DNA of 64,000 nt from positions 682,001-746,000 of the forward strand of contig NZ_LKHV02000001.1 of the NCBI RefSeq assembly GCF_001431315.2, written 5' to 3'. This document shows positions 45,184-54,167 of the stretch, one piece after another; position 1 is the first letter of the stretch, and every line of letters starts with the position of its first letter. This stretch comes from Candidatus Berkiella cookevillensis. GTDB taxonomy: Bacteria > Pseudomonadota > Gammaproteobacteria > Berkiellales > Berkiellaceae. The translations under genes and the position numbers were made by a program. Under the pieces are notes generated by a model, which ran no database searches, was not told the DNA's origin, and was given only the letters and a program-made list of their open reading frames with translations.

Positions 45184-45296
45184 TATGTTGATGACACGGT
45201 GGTATGGAATAATGATGGCAAATTGGTTTGCACCATTTGCCCTTGCTGTAGCCTGAAATGCGGAAGGATTATTGATTTGGGTTACGACATCAGAGC
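45184..45296 (-). pseudogene. Decayed partial duplicate of the ada 3' region
   Basis: This stretch aligns over about 110 bp with ada codons around the active site (near 45390-45510) at roughly 80% identity. Read on the minus strand, the active-site motif is IPYHRV instead of IPCHRV, so the methyl-accepting Cys is gone. No upstream Ada domains remain. It lies just past the 3' end of the intact gene. Confidence 0.8.
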
Positions 45297-45323
45297 ATGG
45301 AAGTAATCATATAGCTCTTCTCA

Positions 45324-46376
45324 TCAAGATTGTTTTTTTTCAAGATTAATCAGCCATTCTTTGCGAGAGAGTCCACCGCCATAACCACCAAGATTACCAT
45401 TGGTATTGATGACACGGTGACATGGAATAACGATGGCAAGTTGGTTGGCACCATTTGCCGTTGCTACGGCGCGAAATGCAGAAGGTTTATTAATTTTAGC
45501 TGCGATGTCAGAATAAGATCGGGTTTCGCCATAAGGAATTTTTTGTAATTCTTCCCAAACTTGTAATTGAAAAGGTGAGCCAAGTAAAGAAAGCGGTGTT
45601 CTAAATTTTTTTAAGTTTCCAGAAAAATATTGCCTAAGCTCACTCTCAATGGAGCTGATTGCTGGTGTCAATCCAGGGACAATAGCTGATTTTGTTTTTT
45701 GTCGGAGCCGTTCTATTTCCCGCTCAAGACCACGTCTGTCTATAAATTCTAAAAGATAAAGTGCATGTTCATTTGCAATGGCTACCATTGGGCCAAGTGG
45801 TGTATCTAACCATGTTGCTTTTAAGAGAGTGGTTTGCCCTAGCTTCGTGGGTGCTGCTCCCATAATACGAGAAAACGCATCTCTAAAACCGCTACTTGAT
45901 TCATATCCTGTTGAAAGTTGCGCATCAATGACAGCTGTGCCTGTTCTGATTTGCTTCATAGCCAGCCCCATGCGTCTAGCTCTTGCATATTCAACAAAGG
46001 TCATACCAAAGCGCTTTTTGAATTGACGACGAGCCGTAGAAGCATCGACAGATAACTCTTGAAAATCCTTGTCTTTCCAGCGCTTTTCAGGGTTTGCTTC
46101 AACTGCCTCTACAAGAGTTTGGACAAGCGCTGAAACATGATTAGGATGAGAAAGAGGGCGACAGCGTTTGCAAGGCCGAAATGAGGCTAACAGTGCTTGT
46201 TGAGCAGTTTCGAAAAATTCACAATGCTCAAATTTAGGCTTTCTGGCTGGACAGGTAGGGCGACAGAATACACCCGTTGTTTTTACGCCCACATAAAAAA
46301 CACCTTCATATTCGGTATTTTTAGCGATTAAGGCTTGATAGTAGTCTTTTTTAGTTTTGGGCGATATCACAGTCAT
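45324..46376 (-). CDS. ada: Ada: methylphosphotriester/O6-methylguanine methyltransferase and regulator
   Basis: 350 aa, full-length Ada. The N-terminal Zn domain has four Cys in GVFCRPTCPARK and FRPCKRCRP. An AraC-type helix-turn-helix runs from about 85 to 180. The C-terminal suicide methyltransferase has active-site IPCHRVINTNGNLGGYGGG. It repairs alkylated DNA and activates the adaptive response. A degenerate copy of its 3' part follows, and an ATL protein and AAG glycosylase lie elsewhere in the window. Confidence 0.96.
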   Translation of the reverse strand: MTVISPKTKKDYYQALIAKNTEYEGVFYVGVKTTGVFCRPTCPARKPKFEHCEFFETAQQALLASFRPCKRCRPLSHPNHVSALVQTLVEAVEANPEKRWKDKDFQELSVDASTARRQFKKRFGMTFVEYARARRMGLAMKQIRTGTAVIDAQLSTGYESSSGFRDAFSRIMGAAPTKLGQTTLLKATWLDTPLGPMVAIANEHALYLLEFIDRRGLEREIERLRQKTKSAIVPGLTPAISSIESELRQYFSGNLKKFRTPLSLLGSPFQLQVWEELQKIPYGETRSYSDIAAKINKPSAFRAVATANGANQLAIVIPCHRVINTNGNLGGYGGGLSRKEWLINLEKKQS

Positions 46377-46724
46377 TACCTTGTAAGTTGGCAGCTATAA
46401 ATGGGGGCTTGGTTTGTATTATACGCAATTTTTTAAAGGTGGCCGCCGAAATTCAGGCATCGATTTTTTATAACCATCGATGTCGTGGTGAATGGGTAAC
46501 AGCGTTCCTTTGGAAAACCAAATTAACTAACTTGTTTTTGTAGTTATGTATATTCACTTGAGTTATAAATAAAAAGATTTTGTCGCAGTTTGCTGTTTTA
46601 TATTTTTCATTAATTGATCTTAATATAACAGGATTATATTAATAATTTTTCTAGAATGTTATATAAACCTAATAGAGTAGGATTAATATGGACAAGCAAT
46701 AGCAAATCCTATGCGTACAGAAAA
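46377..46724. other. Intergenic region with two inverted repeats
   Basis: 348 bp between two minus-strand genes. It holds CATCGAT/ATCGATG (46458-46482) and TTAATATAA-CAGGA-TTATATTAA (46620-46642). The former could be regulatory for ada and the latter may follow the methyltransferase transcript. No gene is seen. Confidence 0.45.
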
Positions 46725-47483
46725 TTATTTATCTGCCAGGATTAGCATAGAAAGCTGTTGGTCAGATTCAATCGATTTTTTTAAATCCATATTTGCCAGA
46801 ATAAGATCATCTCGGAGAGACCTGCTAATGATATTAGCATATGTTTTTTTATGTTCTGAAGAATGGTACATTTCATCTAGCTGTTTTACATATTCCAAGT
46901 ATTCTTTGCTTTTATCGATAAATTGAATATTATTAAATCCTGCTTTTTCTAGGATCTGTGTATAGCTAGATTGCGTTTCCTTGAATGACATATCACCTAA
47001 TCTTAAGCGATCGTATTTTGAGCCAGTGGATTCTGGAACCAGCCAATCAATGAATACGATTTGTCCCTTATTGTTGAGGATTCTATGTAATTCTTGAAAT
47101 AGTTGGAGTTTCTTTTCAACATTGGTTAAAACACCTTTACTGCAACAAATATCAATACTTTCGTCGCTGACAGGGATGGATCCATTTGGAGGATAGCTGA
47201 TGAACTTCAAGTTGTGTTTTATGTTTTTAGGGGCATGAGCTGTGGCATAATTTGCCATCCATTGATGAATTTCAAGACCAATAACTTTACAGTGATATTG
47301 CTCTGCAAGATAATAAGCCATACCGCCTATGCCTGAACCCACATCTAAAATCTGCTTATTTTTTAGATCGGATCTAGCAAACATCTTATTGATTGCTTCA
47401 AAACCACCTAACGAGATCAAACCTTTGCCATAGATAGCTTCAAATTGTGGTACGTTTTCTTCAACGTAAATATCATTACTCAT
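46725..47483 (-). CDS. Class I SAM-dependent methyltransferase
   Basis: 252 aa. Motif I is ILDVGSGIGGMAYYLAE, with a following acidic residue in VIGLEIHQ. Post-motif DICCSKGVLTNVEKK and motif III-like RILNNKGQIVFIDWL follow. The profile resembles small-molecule or phospholipid N-methyltransferases (phosphoethanolamine-methyltransferase-like). AAAGGT lies 5 nt before the ATG. The substrate is unknown. It is the last gene before the repeat array. Confidence 0.85.
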   Translation of the reverse strand: MSNDIYVEENVPQFEAIYGKGLISLGGFEAINKMFARSDLKNKQILDVGSGIGGMAYYLAEQYHCKVIGLEIHQWMANYATAHAPKNIKHNLKFISYPPNGSIPVSDESIDICCSKGVLTNVEKKLQLFQELHRILNNKGQIVFIDWLVPESTGSKYDRLRLGDMSFKETQSSYTQILEKAGFNNIQFIDKSKEYLEYVKQLDEMYHSSEHKKTYANIISRSLRDDLILANMDLKKSIESDQQLSMLILADK

Positions 47484-47628
47484 GTTAGACCTTTTGTGCC
47501 TGTGGACATCATATTTTGAAGATACAGCATTATATCAGAAAGCAAGATGATAAGTTGATTGACTGCTTTATTAAAGATCTTGCTTTTTGCTTAGTAGAAT
47601 GGAAGGTTTGGACATTGAACTTAAACGT

Positions 47629-47703
47629 GGTTAGTAAGCTATAATTTGGCTTCCCGAGTGGAATGATTTTCGAACTTTTCGGCTTGAAATCCAAAAAGCA
47701 GTT
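47629..47703. repeat. tRNA-Asn-3'-like repeat, copy 1
   Basis: GTTAGTAAGCT..., then GGCTTCCCGAG, then GATTTTCGAACTTTTCGG and a decayed tail. It matches copy 5 most closely on the left flank. It lies in the 381-bp gap before the oxidoreductase gene, which otherwise shows nothing. Confidence 0.75.
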
Positions 47704-47864
47704 GTTTTATGGTTTCAAATAATATGCTTATTGCTCTAGACAGTATGCATTCGCTCTGAATCTTTTGGTATGGTGTCTGTTGCATAACTGTTTTCTGTCC
47801 TGTTTAATGCAACAATTATTTAAAAAACATCCTTTATAAAAGCTAATTTGTTGGAGTGTCTATC

Positions 47865-48812
47865 ATGAAAGCTGTTTGTATTCGTGAGTTTGGAAATGTC
47901 GATGTTGTAAAAATTGAAGACAAAGAAATTCCAATTATTCAAGATCAGCATGATGTATTAGTTGAAGTGCATGCTGCCAGCGTAAACCCGATTGATTGGA
48001 AAGTTCGCGAGGGGTATTTTTCAGACAATTCTAATGATTGCTTTCCTTTTCCGATGGGTTGGGATTTTTCAGGAAAAATTATCTCTATTGGTAATAACGT
48101 ATCGAAATTTAAGCTAGGGGATGAAGTGTATGGCTTAATCCGGTTCTTTGAGCCTGCAGGAACATTTGCAGAATACGTAACGGCACCAAGCGCTCAAATA
48201 TGCCTTAAACCCATTCATTATGACCATGTTCATGCCGCAGCTTCTCCGCTTGTTTCGTTAACAGCATGGCAAGCTTTATTTGAAGTGGCGAATCTACAAA
48301 AAAATCAAACAGTTCTTATTCATGCCGCAGGAGGTGGCGTAGGTCAATTTGCTGTGCAACTTGCAAAGTGGAAAGGTGCCAAAGTAATTGCAATAGCTTC
48401 AAGTGTAAGCAGTGAGCTATTAATATCATTTGGGGCTGATATATTTATTGATTATAAAAAAGAAAAATTTGAAGATAAAGTCCAAAATGTTGATATCGTA
48501 CTAAACCTTGTTGGCGATAAAGATACTGCGTTACGTTCGCTGAACGTCATGAAGAATGGTGGGAAAATTATTTCTTTTTTAGGGCCTCATGATCCCGAAG
48601 TTATTGCAAAAGCCAAAGCAAAAAACATTGAGGCCGTTTCAATGATAGTTAAACCAAATGGCGAACAATTAGGCTCTATCACTCAATTGATCAATGATAA
48701 ATTAATTAAAACGACTATTGAAAAAACTTTTCCTCTAGATGAAGTGAAAGCGGCATTAAATCTAGTTCAAAATGGGCATTGTCACGGAAAAGTTGTCCTT
48801 AAAGTGAAGTAA
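47865..48812 (+). CDS. Zinc-independent quinone oxidoreductase-like (MDR superfamily)
   Basis: 315 aa medium-chain dehydrogenase/reductase. The N-terminal GroES-like domain (SVNPIDWKVREGYF, MGWDFSGKIISIG) lacks catalytic Zn-binding Cys. The NAD(P)-binding Rossmann motif is HAAGGGVGQFAVQLAKW. The QOR signature covers this region. GGAG lies 8 nt before the ATG at 47865. It is the first gene of module 1 of the repeat array, likely co-oriented with the small peptide gene. Confidence 0.92.
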   Translation: MKAVCIREFGNVDVVKIEDKEIPIIQDQHDVLVEVHAASVNPIDWKVREGYFSDNSNDCFPFPMGWDFSGKIISIGNNVSKFKLGDEVYGLIRFFEPAGTFAEYVTAPSAQICLKPIHYDHVHAAASPLVSLTAWQALFEVANLQKNQTVLIHAAGGGVGQFAVQLAKWKGAKVIAIASSVSSELLISFGADIFIDYKKEKFEDKVQNVDIVLNLVGDKDTALRSLNVMKNGGKIISFLGPHDPEVIAKAKAKNIEAVSMIVKPNGEQLGSITQLINDKLIKTTIEKTFPLDEVKAALNLVQNGHCHGKVVLKVK

Positions 48813-48916
48813 TTTTTATATTAAGGGGGGCTTATGAGATTTGGTTTATATCAAATCTTATAAAGCTTCCTTTTATCAAGCAATCAGTACTTGCAACGGT
48901 CTTGTGGAGAAATTTT

Positions 48917-49141
48917 ATGAAACTATTAAATATTGCTGAAACTAAACAAGCTTCAGGCGGAAATAGTCTTGATGGTGTTAGTTGTGAATGTTGGAAAATT
49001 ATAGGATTAATGGGCTTCTTAGCTGCGTATGAAGATGTCACACTCGAATTTGCTCTTGCACAAGTGGATCTTGTCTGCACCAATCAAGAGCAGGACATAG
49101 CGATGGATTTAGCAAAGCCATTTTATAAGACGCTGTTGTAA
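48917..49141 (+). CDS. Second double-glycine-leader peptide
   Basis: 74 aa. The leader MKLLNIAETKQASGG aligns with the leader at 31997 (M-K-x-L-x-x-A-E-x-x-x-x-S-G-G). The mature part after Gly15 is 59 residues with three Cys (VSCECWK, DLVCTNQ), a hydrophobic centre and an amphipathic end, unlike the first peptide. GGAGA at 48906-48910 is 6 nt before the ATG at 48917, which decides the start over a longer frame. It is the last gene before repeat copy 2. Export by a C39-type ABC transporter is inferred; none is visible here. Confidence 0.7.
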   Translation: MKLLNIAETKQASGGNSLDGVSCECWKIIGLMGFLAAYEDVTLEFALAQVDLVCTNQEQDIAMDLAKPFYKTLL

Positions 49142-49142
49142 A

Positions 49143-49220
49143 TAGTCTTAATTTTAATTGACTGCCCCAGTGAGATGATTTTCGAACTTTTCGGGTTGAG
49201 TTCCAAGAATCAGTCGTTAT
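49143..49220. repeat. tRNA-Asn-3'-like repeat, copy 2
   Basis: GTCTTAATTTTAATTGACTG, CCCCAG, then GATGATTTTCGAACTTTTCG and GGTTGAGTTCCAAGAATCAG. It is diverged but aligns along its full length with copies 4, 5 and 8. Confidence 0.78.
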
Positions 49221-49277
49221 AGATTTTCAAGTACCATTATGACTGTCGGAGTCAGGTTGTGGTGTGGCATCTTTACA

Positions 49278-49607
49278 ATGGAAACTAAACAGAACTATTT
49301 TACACAACGTGTTATTAAACTCATTCTTTCTGTACCAAAAGGTAAAGTTGCAACTTACGGTCTTATTGCAAAACTTGCTGGAAACCCACGTGGTTCTCGG
49401 GCGGTTGGTTGGATTCTTCATTCAAGTACTCATAAATATAATCTGCCATGGCAAAGAATTATAAAATCGGATGGCAGATTATCCTTTGTTGCAGGTTCAA
49501 CAAAATTTCTTTCTCAATGTAAAAAGCTAGATGCAGAAGGTGTATTGGTGATCAATGGTCGTGTTGATTTAAAAAAATACCTATGGAACAAGTCCAGAAG
49601 CATATGA
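49278..49607 (+). CDS. Alkyltransferase-like (ATL) protein
   Basis: 109 aa, homologous to the C-terminal DNA-binding domain of O6-alkylguanine methyltransferase. The active-site motif is LPWQRIIKSDGRL, with Trp in place of Cys (PCHR), the hallmark of ATL proteins. These bind O6-alkylguanine and hand it to nucleotide-excision repair. The Arg-finger block RGSRAVGWIL is intact. A longer frame starts at 49239, but this ATG gives the family N-terminus. It immediately follows repeat copy 2. Confidence 0.9.
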   Translation: METKQNYFTQRVIKLILSVPKGKVATYGLIAKLAGNPRGSRAVGWILHSSTHKYNLPWQRIIKSDGRLSFVAGSTKFLSQCKKLDAEGVLVINGRVDLKKYLWNKSRSI

Positions 49608-49691
49608 AAGGATAATAAATCGGACGTTTATTTCAGATAAACATTAGTCTTTAAGAAAGGGCATGGAGTCCAGTCCTGACGAATCGAAGAT

Positions 49692-52600
49692 TTATTTGTA
49701 ACTCCTTGATCTTGTCATATGACTTGTACCTGCTTGGGGTTCTGTCGTCATTTCTCTTAATGCTACAAACTGATCATTCGTTAGCTTCGTGCGCAAAGAA
49801 GCTCGAATAGTTGCTTGAGCTTTTGTTGGTAATTTATTAAAGAGGCTCAAAACGCTAGGTTTTGAAAACTCATCACAAAGGTATTGACTGTTTGAATGCG
49901 CAATTAATTCACTCGCAATATCAACATGACTATTAAGAAGCGAAAAATAAAGGGCAGACTGTCCATTTTCATCACAATATTCAATGGAAGCTCCTTTATC
50001 AATAAGTGCTTTTGCCAACTTCAGATTATTAACATACATAAGCGGAGATTTGCCGTCTTTATTTGTGCTCTGTGCTATTGCACCGTGTCGGAGTAAAGCC
50101 ATTGCTATATTTTTCTGATTATACATTGCAGAACATATTAAAGCCGTATTACCCAATACATTTTGATGATGGATATCTGCATTTTTAGCTAAGAGTGCAT
50201 GAGCTACTGCAGGTGGTCCTTCTTGTGAGGCCCAGAGCAATGCCGTAGATTGATTTTCATCCATAATCTGATTAACATCAGACTCATTCATTTGTTCTAT
50301 AAACGATATCGCAATATGAGGAAATGATTTCGCTTCTTTAATAATGGTAAGGAGATGCTTTTTCATAAAATCTAATCCTACACTTGCACCTTGCTTGATT
50401 AAAAGAGAGGCTATTTCCCATTCTCCTTTTTTTATTGCTAAGGTTAATGCTGAATCACCAGCATAATTTATCTTATCAATCTGTGCATTTCTTTTAAGAA
50501 GCTCTCTAATAAGCTTAATATTACCATTTGTTGCAGCTACCATAACCGGGGTTATTCCATCTTTATTAATGACATTAATATTGGCACCAGCGTCCATCAA
50601 AAGCATAGCCATTTCGTTCTCATTTTGGCGGAAGGAAAATAAAAGTGAGTCCTTTATAGAGTCTGGATATGCTTTAATCCAAGCTTGAAAATTTTCTTTA
50701 TTGCCTGAAGAAATTATTTTAAATAAAGGGGCTTCTTCAGAAGGATTCCACGTTAATGTGTTTGGATCTCTTTGTGTGAGCAGTTGGTTTAGAATATCAA
50801 GACTTTGGTTGTTAATCGCTGAAAATAATATTTGTTTATATACTTTGTCATGTTGAATAAGATTTGAAAATTTCTTCATCATAATAAGAACGATTTCATC
50901 TTGTTTTTTTTGTAGCGCCTTTTCTAACATCATTATTAATGCATCATCTGGAATAACAATCTGACCTTCAATCATATCGATAAATAGTTTTGCCATTTCA
51001 CTATGTCCATTTTCTATGGAAAATGAAAGACCTCTTTCTACATGCTGTATTGTTCTGAAGGGATCTCCATTATTTAATTCGTTCAGTGCCGTCAATAAAA
51101 TAGAAACTATCTGACTATTATTATATTTAATTGCCAGCATGAGTGGCGGTAAGCCAAGTTTACCCTTGACATTGAGGTTATTTCCCTGAGCTGCCAATAT
51201 TTTCACATGCTCGCTTAAATTAAGTCTTATTGCCGCATGCAATGGCAAATCTTTGGCTGGCCCTCTAAAGCGAGCTGGCGGAGGAAGTTGAGCATTTCTG
51301 TTGAACAAATCAACTAGGATGTCACTATGTTTTTCGGTCAAATGATTGCATGCGACACTCATCGCCGTGCCTTTCATTGTTTTTCTATGAATATCTGCAT
51401 TGTTGGAAATTAAAAAGTGGTAAAGTATAGAATTATTTGCTTCAATAGCAGCGATTAAAGGTGTAACGCCATTCTCATTTACTGCATCAAATTTTGCACC
51501 TTTCTCATGTAAAAATTGCACAAGGTCAAGGCTACCATTTCCTGCATAGCAAAGGGCATTGGTTATTAATTCTGGATGTTTAACAAACAGGACATTGATT
51601 GTTTCTTTATTTTCAGATTTGAGTATTTTTTCCAAAATGAAATTATTAATCTTAGCATCTTGAACAATCAAAAATTGAACCATGTCCCATCGCTCATTAT
51701 CTAAAGCCATGACTAATGCATTGAGCTTTTCATCTTGATTGTAATGTTGAATGATTTCTTCTGCATAATAGTATGCTCCCGCATGAGCTGCAAGAATCAG
51801 TGGGCTTTCTCTAAGATTCCTTTTTTCAGCGATATAAACCAAAAATTCTTTAAACTCAGTAGGGTGATTGTTTTTAAAATATTCATACAAAGAAGAAAAG
51901 ATTTCTGGTTTTAGGATAGCATTTTTATTGGTAATTTCTTTTATAAAATAAGGTAACGCATTTCCCGTCATGTTTTCCTTAAGATAGCGTACAGTTATTT
52001 TAGCTTCTAAGGACAATTGACCTAAAAAAGCTTCCCATAATGTTTCTGGCACACTTAGAATAAGTTGTTGAATTAATTTCTCTTCAAACTCACTTTTAAA
52101 ATCAAGATGTTGATTACAGTAATCAATTACTGCGTCTAATAACATTTTTTTATCTGATGAACCTTGGTTCAATTCATCCAGCAATTCTTGCAATGCTGAT
52201 AATCGTGTAGCATGGGTAAAACGCTTATATTCTGTTTTGGCGTCCTTTAATATATCTTGTTCTATGGATGGACTTTTTAATATTGGTAGCAATCCTACAA
52301 TAATTGCCTTTTTATTAGCAATTGCACAGGTACCATATTTTTGCGCTTTTAATGGAAAAGCATGGAATATAATAGGATTATCATCATTGTCTTTTTTCGC
52401 AACAGTACGAATGCGCTGCTCGATGGAATCCTGACTGCTTTCTTCGCAGAATATTTTTATATCTTCTTTGGTTAAGGGTTGAATCAAAGGATAGACAATG
52501 CATCCTTTTCCATTTTGGATCCCTTGACCTCGATTAGCGACTATCAAATAATCATTCGTCGCTGCAATGGTAATAGAATGTCCAGGCCAACCACTGGGAA

Positions 52601-53537
52601 GGATAACAAAGTTATTTTTCTTGTAATAGGCTTCGTGTATTTTAAGTTGAGTTCCTAAAGAAGTATTCAGATCAATATTATTAAAAGCATCTTTTATCTT
52701 ATCAAATTCGCTTGAAAAATTATCCGACGGTTGATATTGATTAAGTGTTTCAATAAACGTTCTCATCGCTTCTTCAGGGAGCATCCCTTCAAAGCCCATA
52801 CTTTGCGCATTTGTTTGATAAGTACTTCGATTACGTTGATGTTCAAAAGTACTTCCTCTATCTTGCAGTCCAAGAAAGTGTGTGGTGCGCTGTCTTACAT
52901 TAAACGTTCTTAAAAAGCCGACTAGTTCTCTTTTTATTTCAGGACTTTCTATCGAGTCTAACAATAATGCTACTTTGCCCTCAAGCTCAGCTCTATGTAT
53001 GAGCGTTGAATTGTCGCTCGATTGAAATAAGATCACTTTCTTTTTTTCTTCATCATTAAAAGTGCTCATTAATGCGGCTATTTTTTCAAAGGCGACTCTG
53101 TTGCTTAATGCAAAAGTGGTATCTTCATTTGCAATATGCTTCGTCAGAAGCGCTATTTTTGCATTATTATCTGGCATATTCGACATGAGCATATCTAATA
53201 GCCAATCTGGTTGTAAATTGTTTTGAAAATATTTTTCAATGAGTGTTGGCACACGTGAAAATACAGGTTCAGAGAGTATTAGCTGGTACCATTGCGCGGG
53301 CGTGAGCTTGTTGATTATTTTTTCTAACAATTGTTTCTTTAGCGCCGCATGATTTAAGTTCTCGTCTGGTGCAATAATCTGATCAATGAGGCTAGATCCA
53401 TTTTTGACTGAAAGAAGAGCCAATCTGAAGGCTCTTGGATCCGATTGTTTGGTGAGTGTATTCAGATCGTCTGCTGTTAAAAACTCCAGCAAAACAGCTC
53501 TGTTTTCAAAGATAAAAACACTCAGTGCTACCGACAT
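49692..53537 (-). CDS. Large ankyrin-repeat protein with CE-like cysteine-protease domain
   Basis: 1281 aa. GAGG 6 nt before the ATG at 53537 decides the start. Residues 1-200 are helical. Residues about 305-420 hold an ordered His320 (PSGWPGHSITI), Asn335 (VANRGQG), Gln399 and Cys404 (AQKYGTCAIANKK), with Q-x4-C spacing like clan CE enzymes. From about 560 to 1240 run many ankyrin repeats, for example NKDGITPVMVAATNGNIKLI and NVLGNTALICSAMYNQKNIA. The end is Ser/Arg-rich. No signal peptide. It is likely translocated into a host. It is transcribed against all other genes of the repeat array, so it may be an older or separate insertion. Confidence 0.85.
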   Translation of the reverse strand: MSVALSVFIFENRAVLLEFLTADDLNTLTKQSDPRAFRLALLSVKNGSSLIDQIIAPDENLNHAALKKQLLEKIINKLTPAQWYQLILSEPVFSRVPTLIEKYFQNNLQPDWLLDMLMSNMPDNNAKIALLTKHIANEDTTFALSNRVAFEKIAALMSTFNDEEKKKVILFQSSDNSTLIHRAELEGKVALLLDSIESPEIKRELVGFLRTFNVRQRTTHFLGLQDRGSTFEHQRNRSTYQTNAQSMGFEGMLPEEAMRTFIETLNQYQPSDNFSSEFDKIKDAFNNIDLNTSLGTQLKIHEAYYKKNNFVILPSGWPGHSITIAATNDYLIVANRGQGIQNGKGCIVYPLIQPLTKEDIKIFCEESSQDSIEQRIRTVAKKDNDDNPIIFHAFPLKAQKYGTCAIANKKAIIVGLLPILKSPSIEQDILKDAKTEYKRFTHATRLSALQELLDELNQGSSDKKMLLDAVIDYCNQHLDFKSEFEEKLIQQLILSVPETLWEAFLGQLSLEAKITVRYLKENMTGNALPYFIKEITNKNAILKPEIFSSLYEYFKNNHPTEFKEFLVYIAEKRNLRESPLILAAHAGAYYYAEEIIQHYNQDEKLNALVMALDNERWDMVQFLIVQDAKINNFILEKILKSENKETINVLFVKHPELITNALCYAGNGSLDLVQFLHEKGAKFDAVNENGVTPLIAAIEANNSILYHFLISNNADIHRKTMKGTAMSVACNHLTEKHSDILVDLFNRNAQLPPPARFRGPAKDLPLHAAIRLNLSEHVKILAAQGNNLNVKGKLGLPPLMLAIKYNNSQIVSILLTALNELNNGDPFRTIQHVERGLSFSIENGHSEMAKLFIDMIEGQIVIPDDALIMMLEKALQKKQDEIVLIMMKKFSNLIQHDKVYKQILFSAINNQSLDILNQLLTQRDPNTLTWNPSEEAPLFKIISSGNKENFQAWIKAYPDSIKDSLLFSFRQNENEMAMLLMDAGANINVINKDGITPVMVAATNGNIKLIRELLKRNAQIDKINYAGDSALTLAIKKGEWEIASLLIKQGASVGLDFMKKHLLTIIKEAKSFPHIAISFIEQMNESDVNQIMDENQSTALLWASQEGPPAVAHALLAKNADIHHQNVLGNTALICSAMYNQKNIAMALLRHGAIAQSTNKDGKSPLMYVNNLKLAKALIDKGASIEYCDENGQSALYFSLLNSHVDIASELIAHSNSQYLCDEFSKPSVLSLFNKLPTKAQATIRASLRTKLTNDQFVALREMTTEPQAGTSHMTRSRSYK

Positions 53538-53775
53538 TATGAGCCTCATGTACAAAGGATACTACTTAGTGTGTCAAAGTAGGGTATTAGTTCAATGATG
53601 TTGCTTTAATACAAGGCGAGCCACATATTTGAAAGTTTGAAAATGCATGAAAAAAGGGAGTTGGTGAATTTCTTATTTTCGAACTTGGTTTTAAGAGGCA
53701 GGAAGCTTGATATCCCTTAAGTTAAGCCATTTGAATTCAACACGGAAGGAATTTGTTTGCTGAAGGCTTTCTTAT

Positions 53776-54167
53776 TTGCATGGGGTAACTGGATCAAGTG
53801 TATATCCGTTGAGTTATAAAAAATGGATGTATAGCTCATATATATGCTATTTTATGAGTTATAAATATGGTTCAGAACCCCTACCAGCTTTAACGCGTGC
53901 AGGGATTACTCATCTTTACTTTGTCTCTATTCATTCATTTGAAGATGGGAATGGACGGATAGGTAGAGCATTGGCTGAAAAATCCTTGGCTGAGTATCTT
54001 GGAGAACCAACACTCATTGCACTCTCCCAAACTATTGACGCGAAGAGAAAGCTCTTGCTACCCGTGACTTACAAGATCTTGTTGAAAAAAAGCTGTTACT
54101 GAAGGTAGGAGAACTCAAAAGTACGCGTTATCACTTGAATATTAAATCGTCAAGCAAGGAAAAATAA
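53776..54167 (+). pseudogene. Fic-family protein remnant, truncated and frameshifted
   Basis: LPALTRAGITHLYFVSIHSF continues as EDGNGRIGRAL, a typical Fic core (HPFxDGNGR with Pro changed to Ser). The N-terminal domain is missing. After DAKRK the frame is broken. A different frame then gives ALATRDLQDLVEKKLLLKVG and TRYHLNI, the family's winged-helix end, terminating at 54167. The intervening linker is deleted. The SDR gene starts at the next base. It is one of two Fic wrecks in the array. Confidence 0.82.

Noticed and set aside
53672..53690. Possible third repeat copy between the ankyrin gene and the Fic remnant
   Set aside because: Only TTTTCGAACTT is shared and the CTCCCCGAG core is absent, so it is mentioned but not annotated as a repeat.
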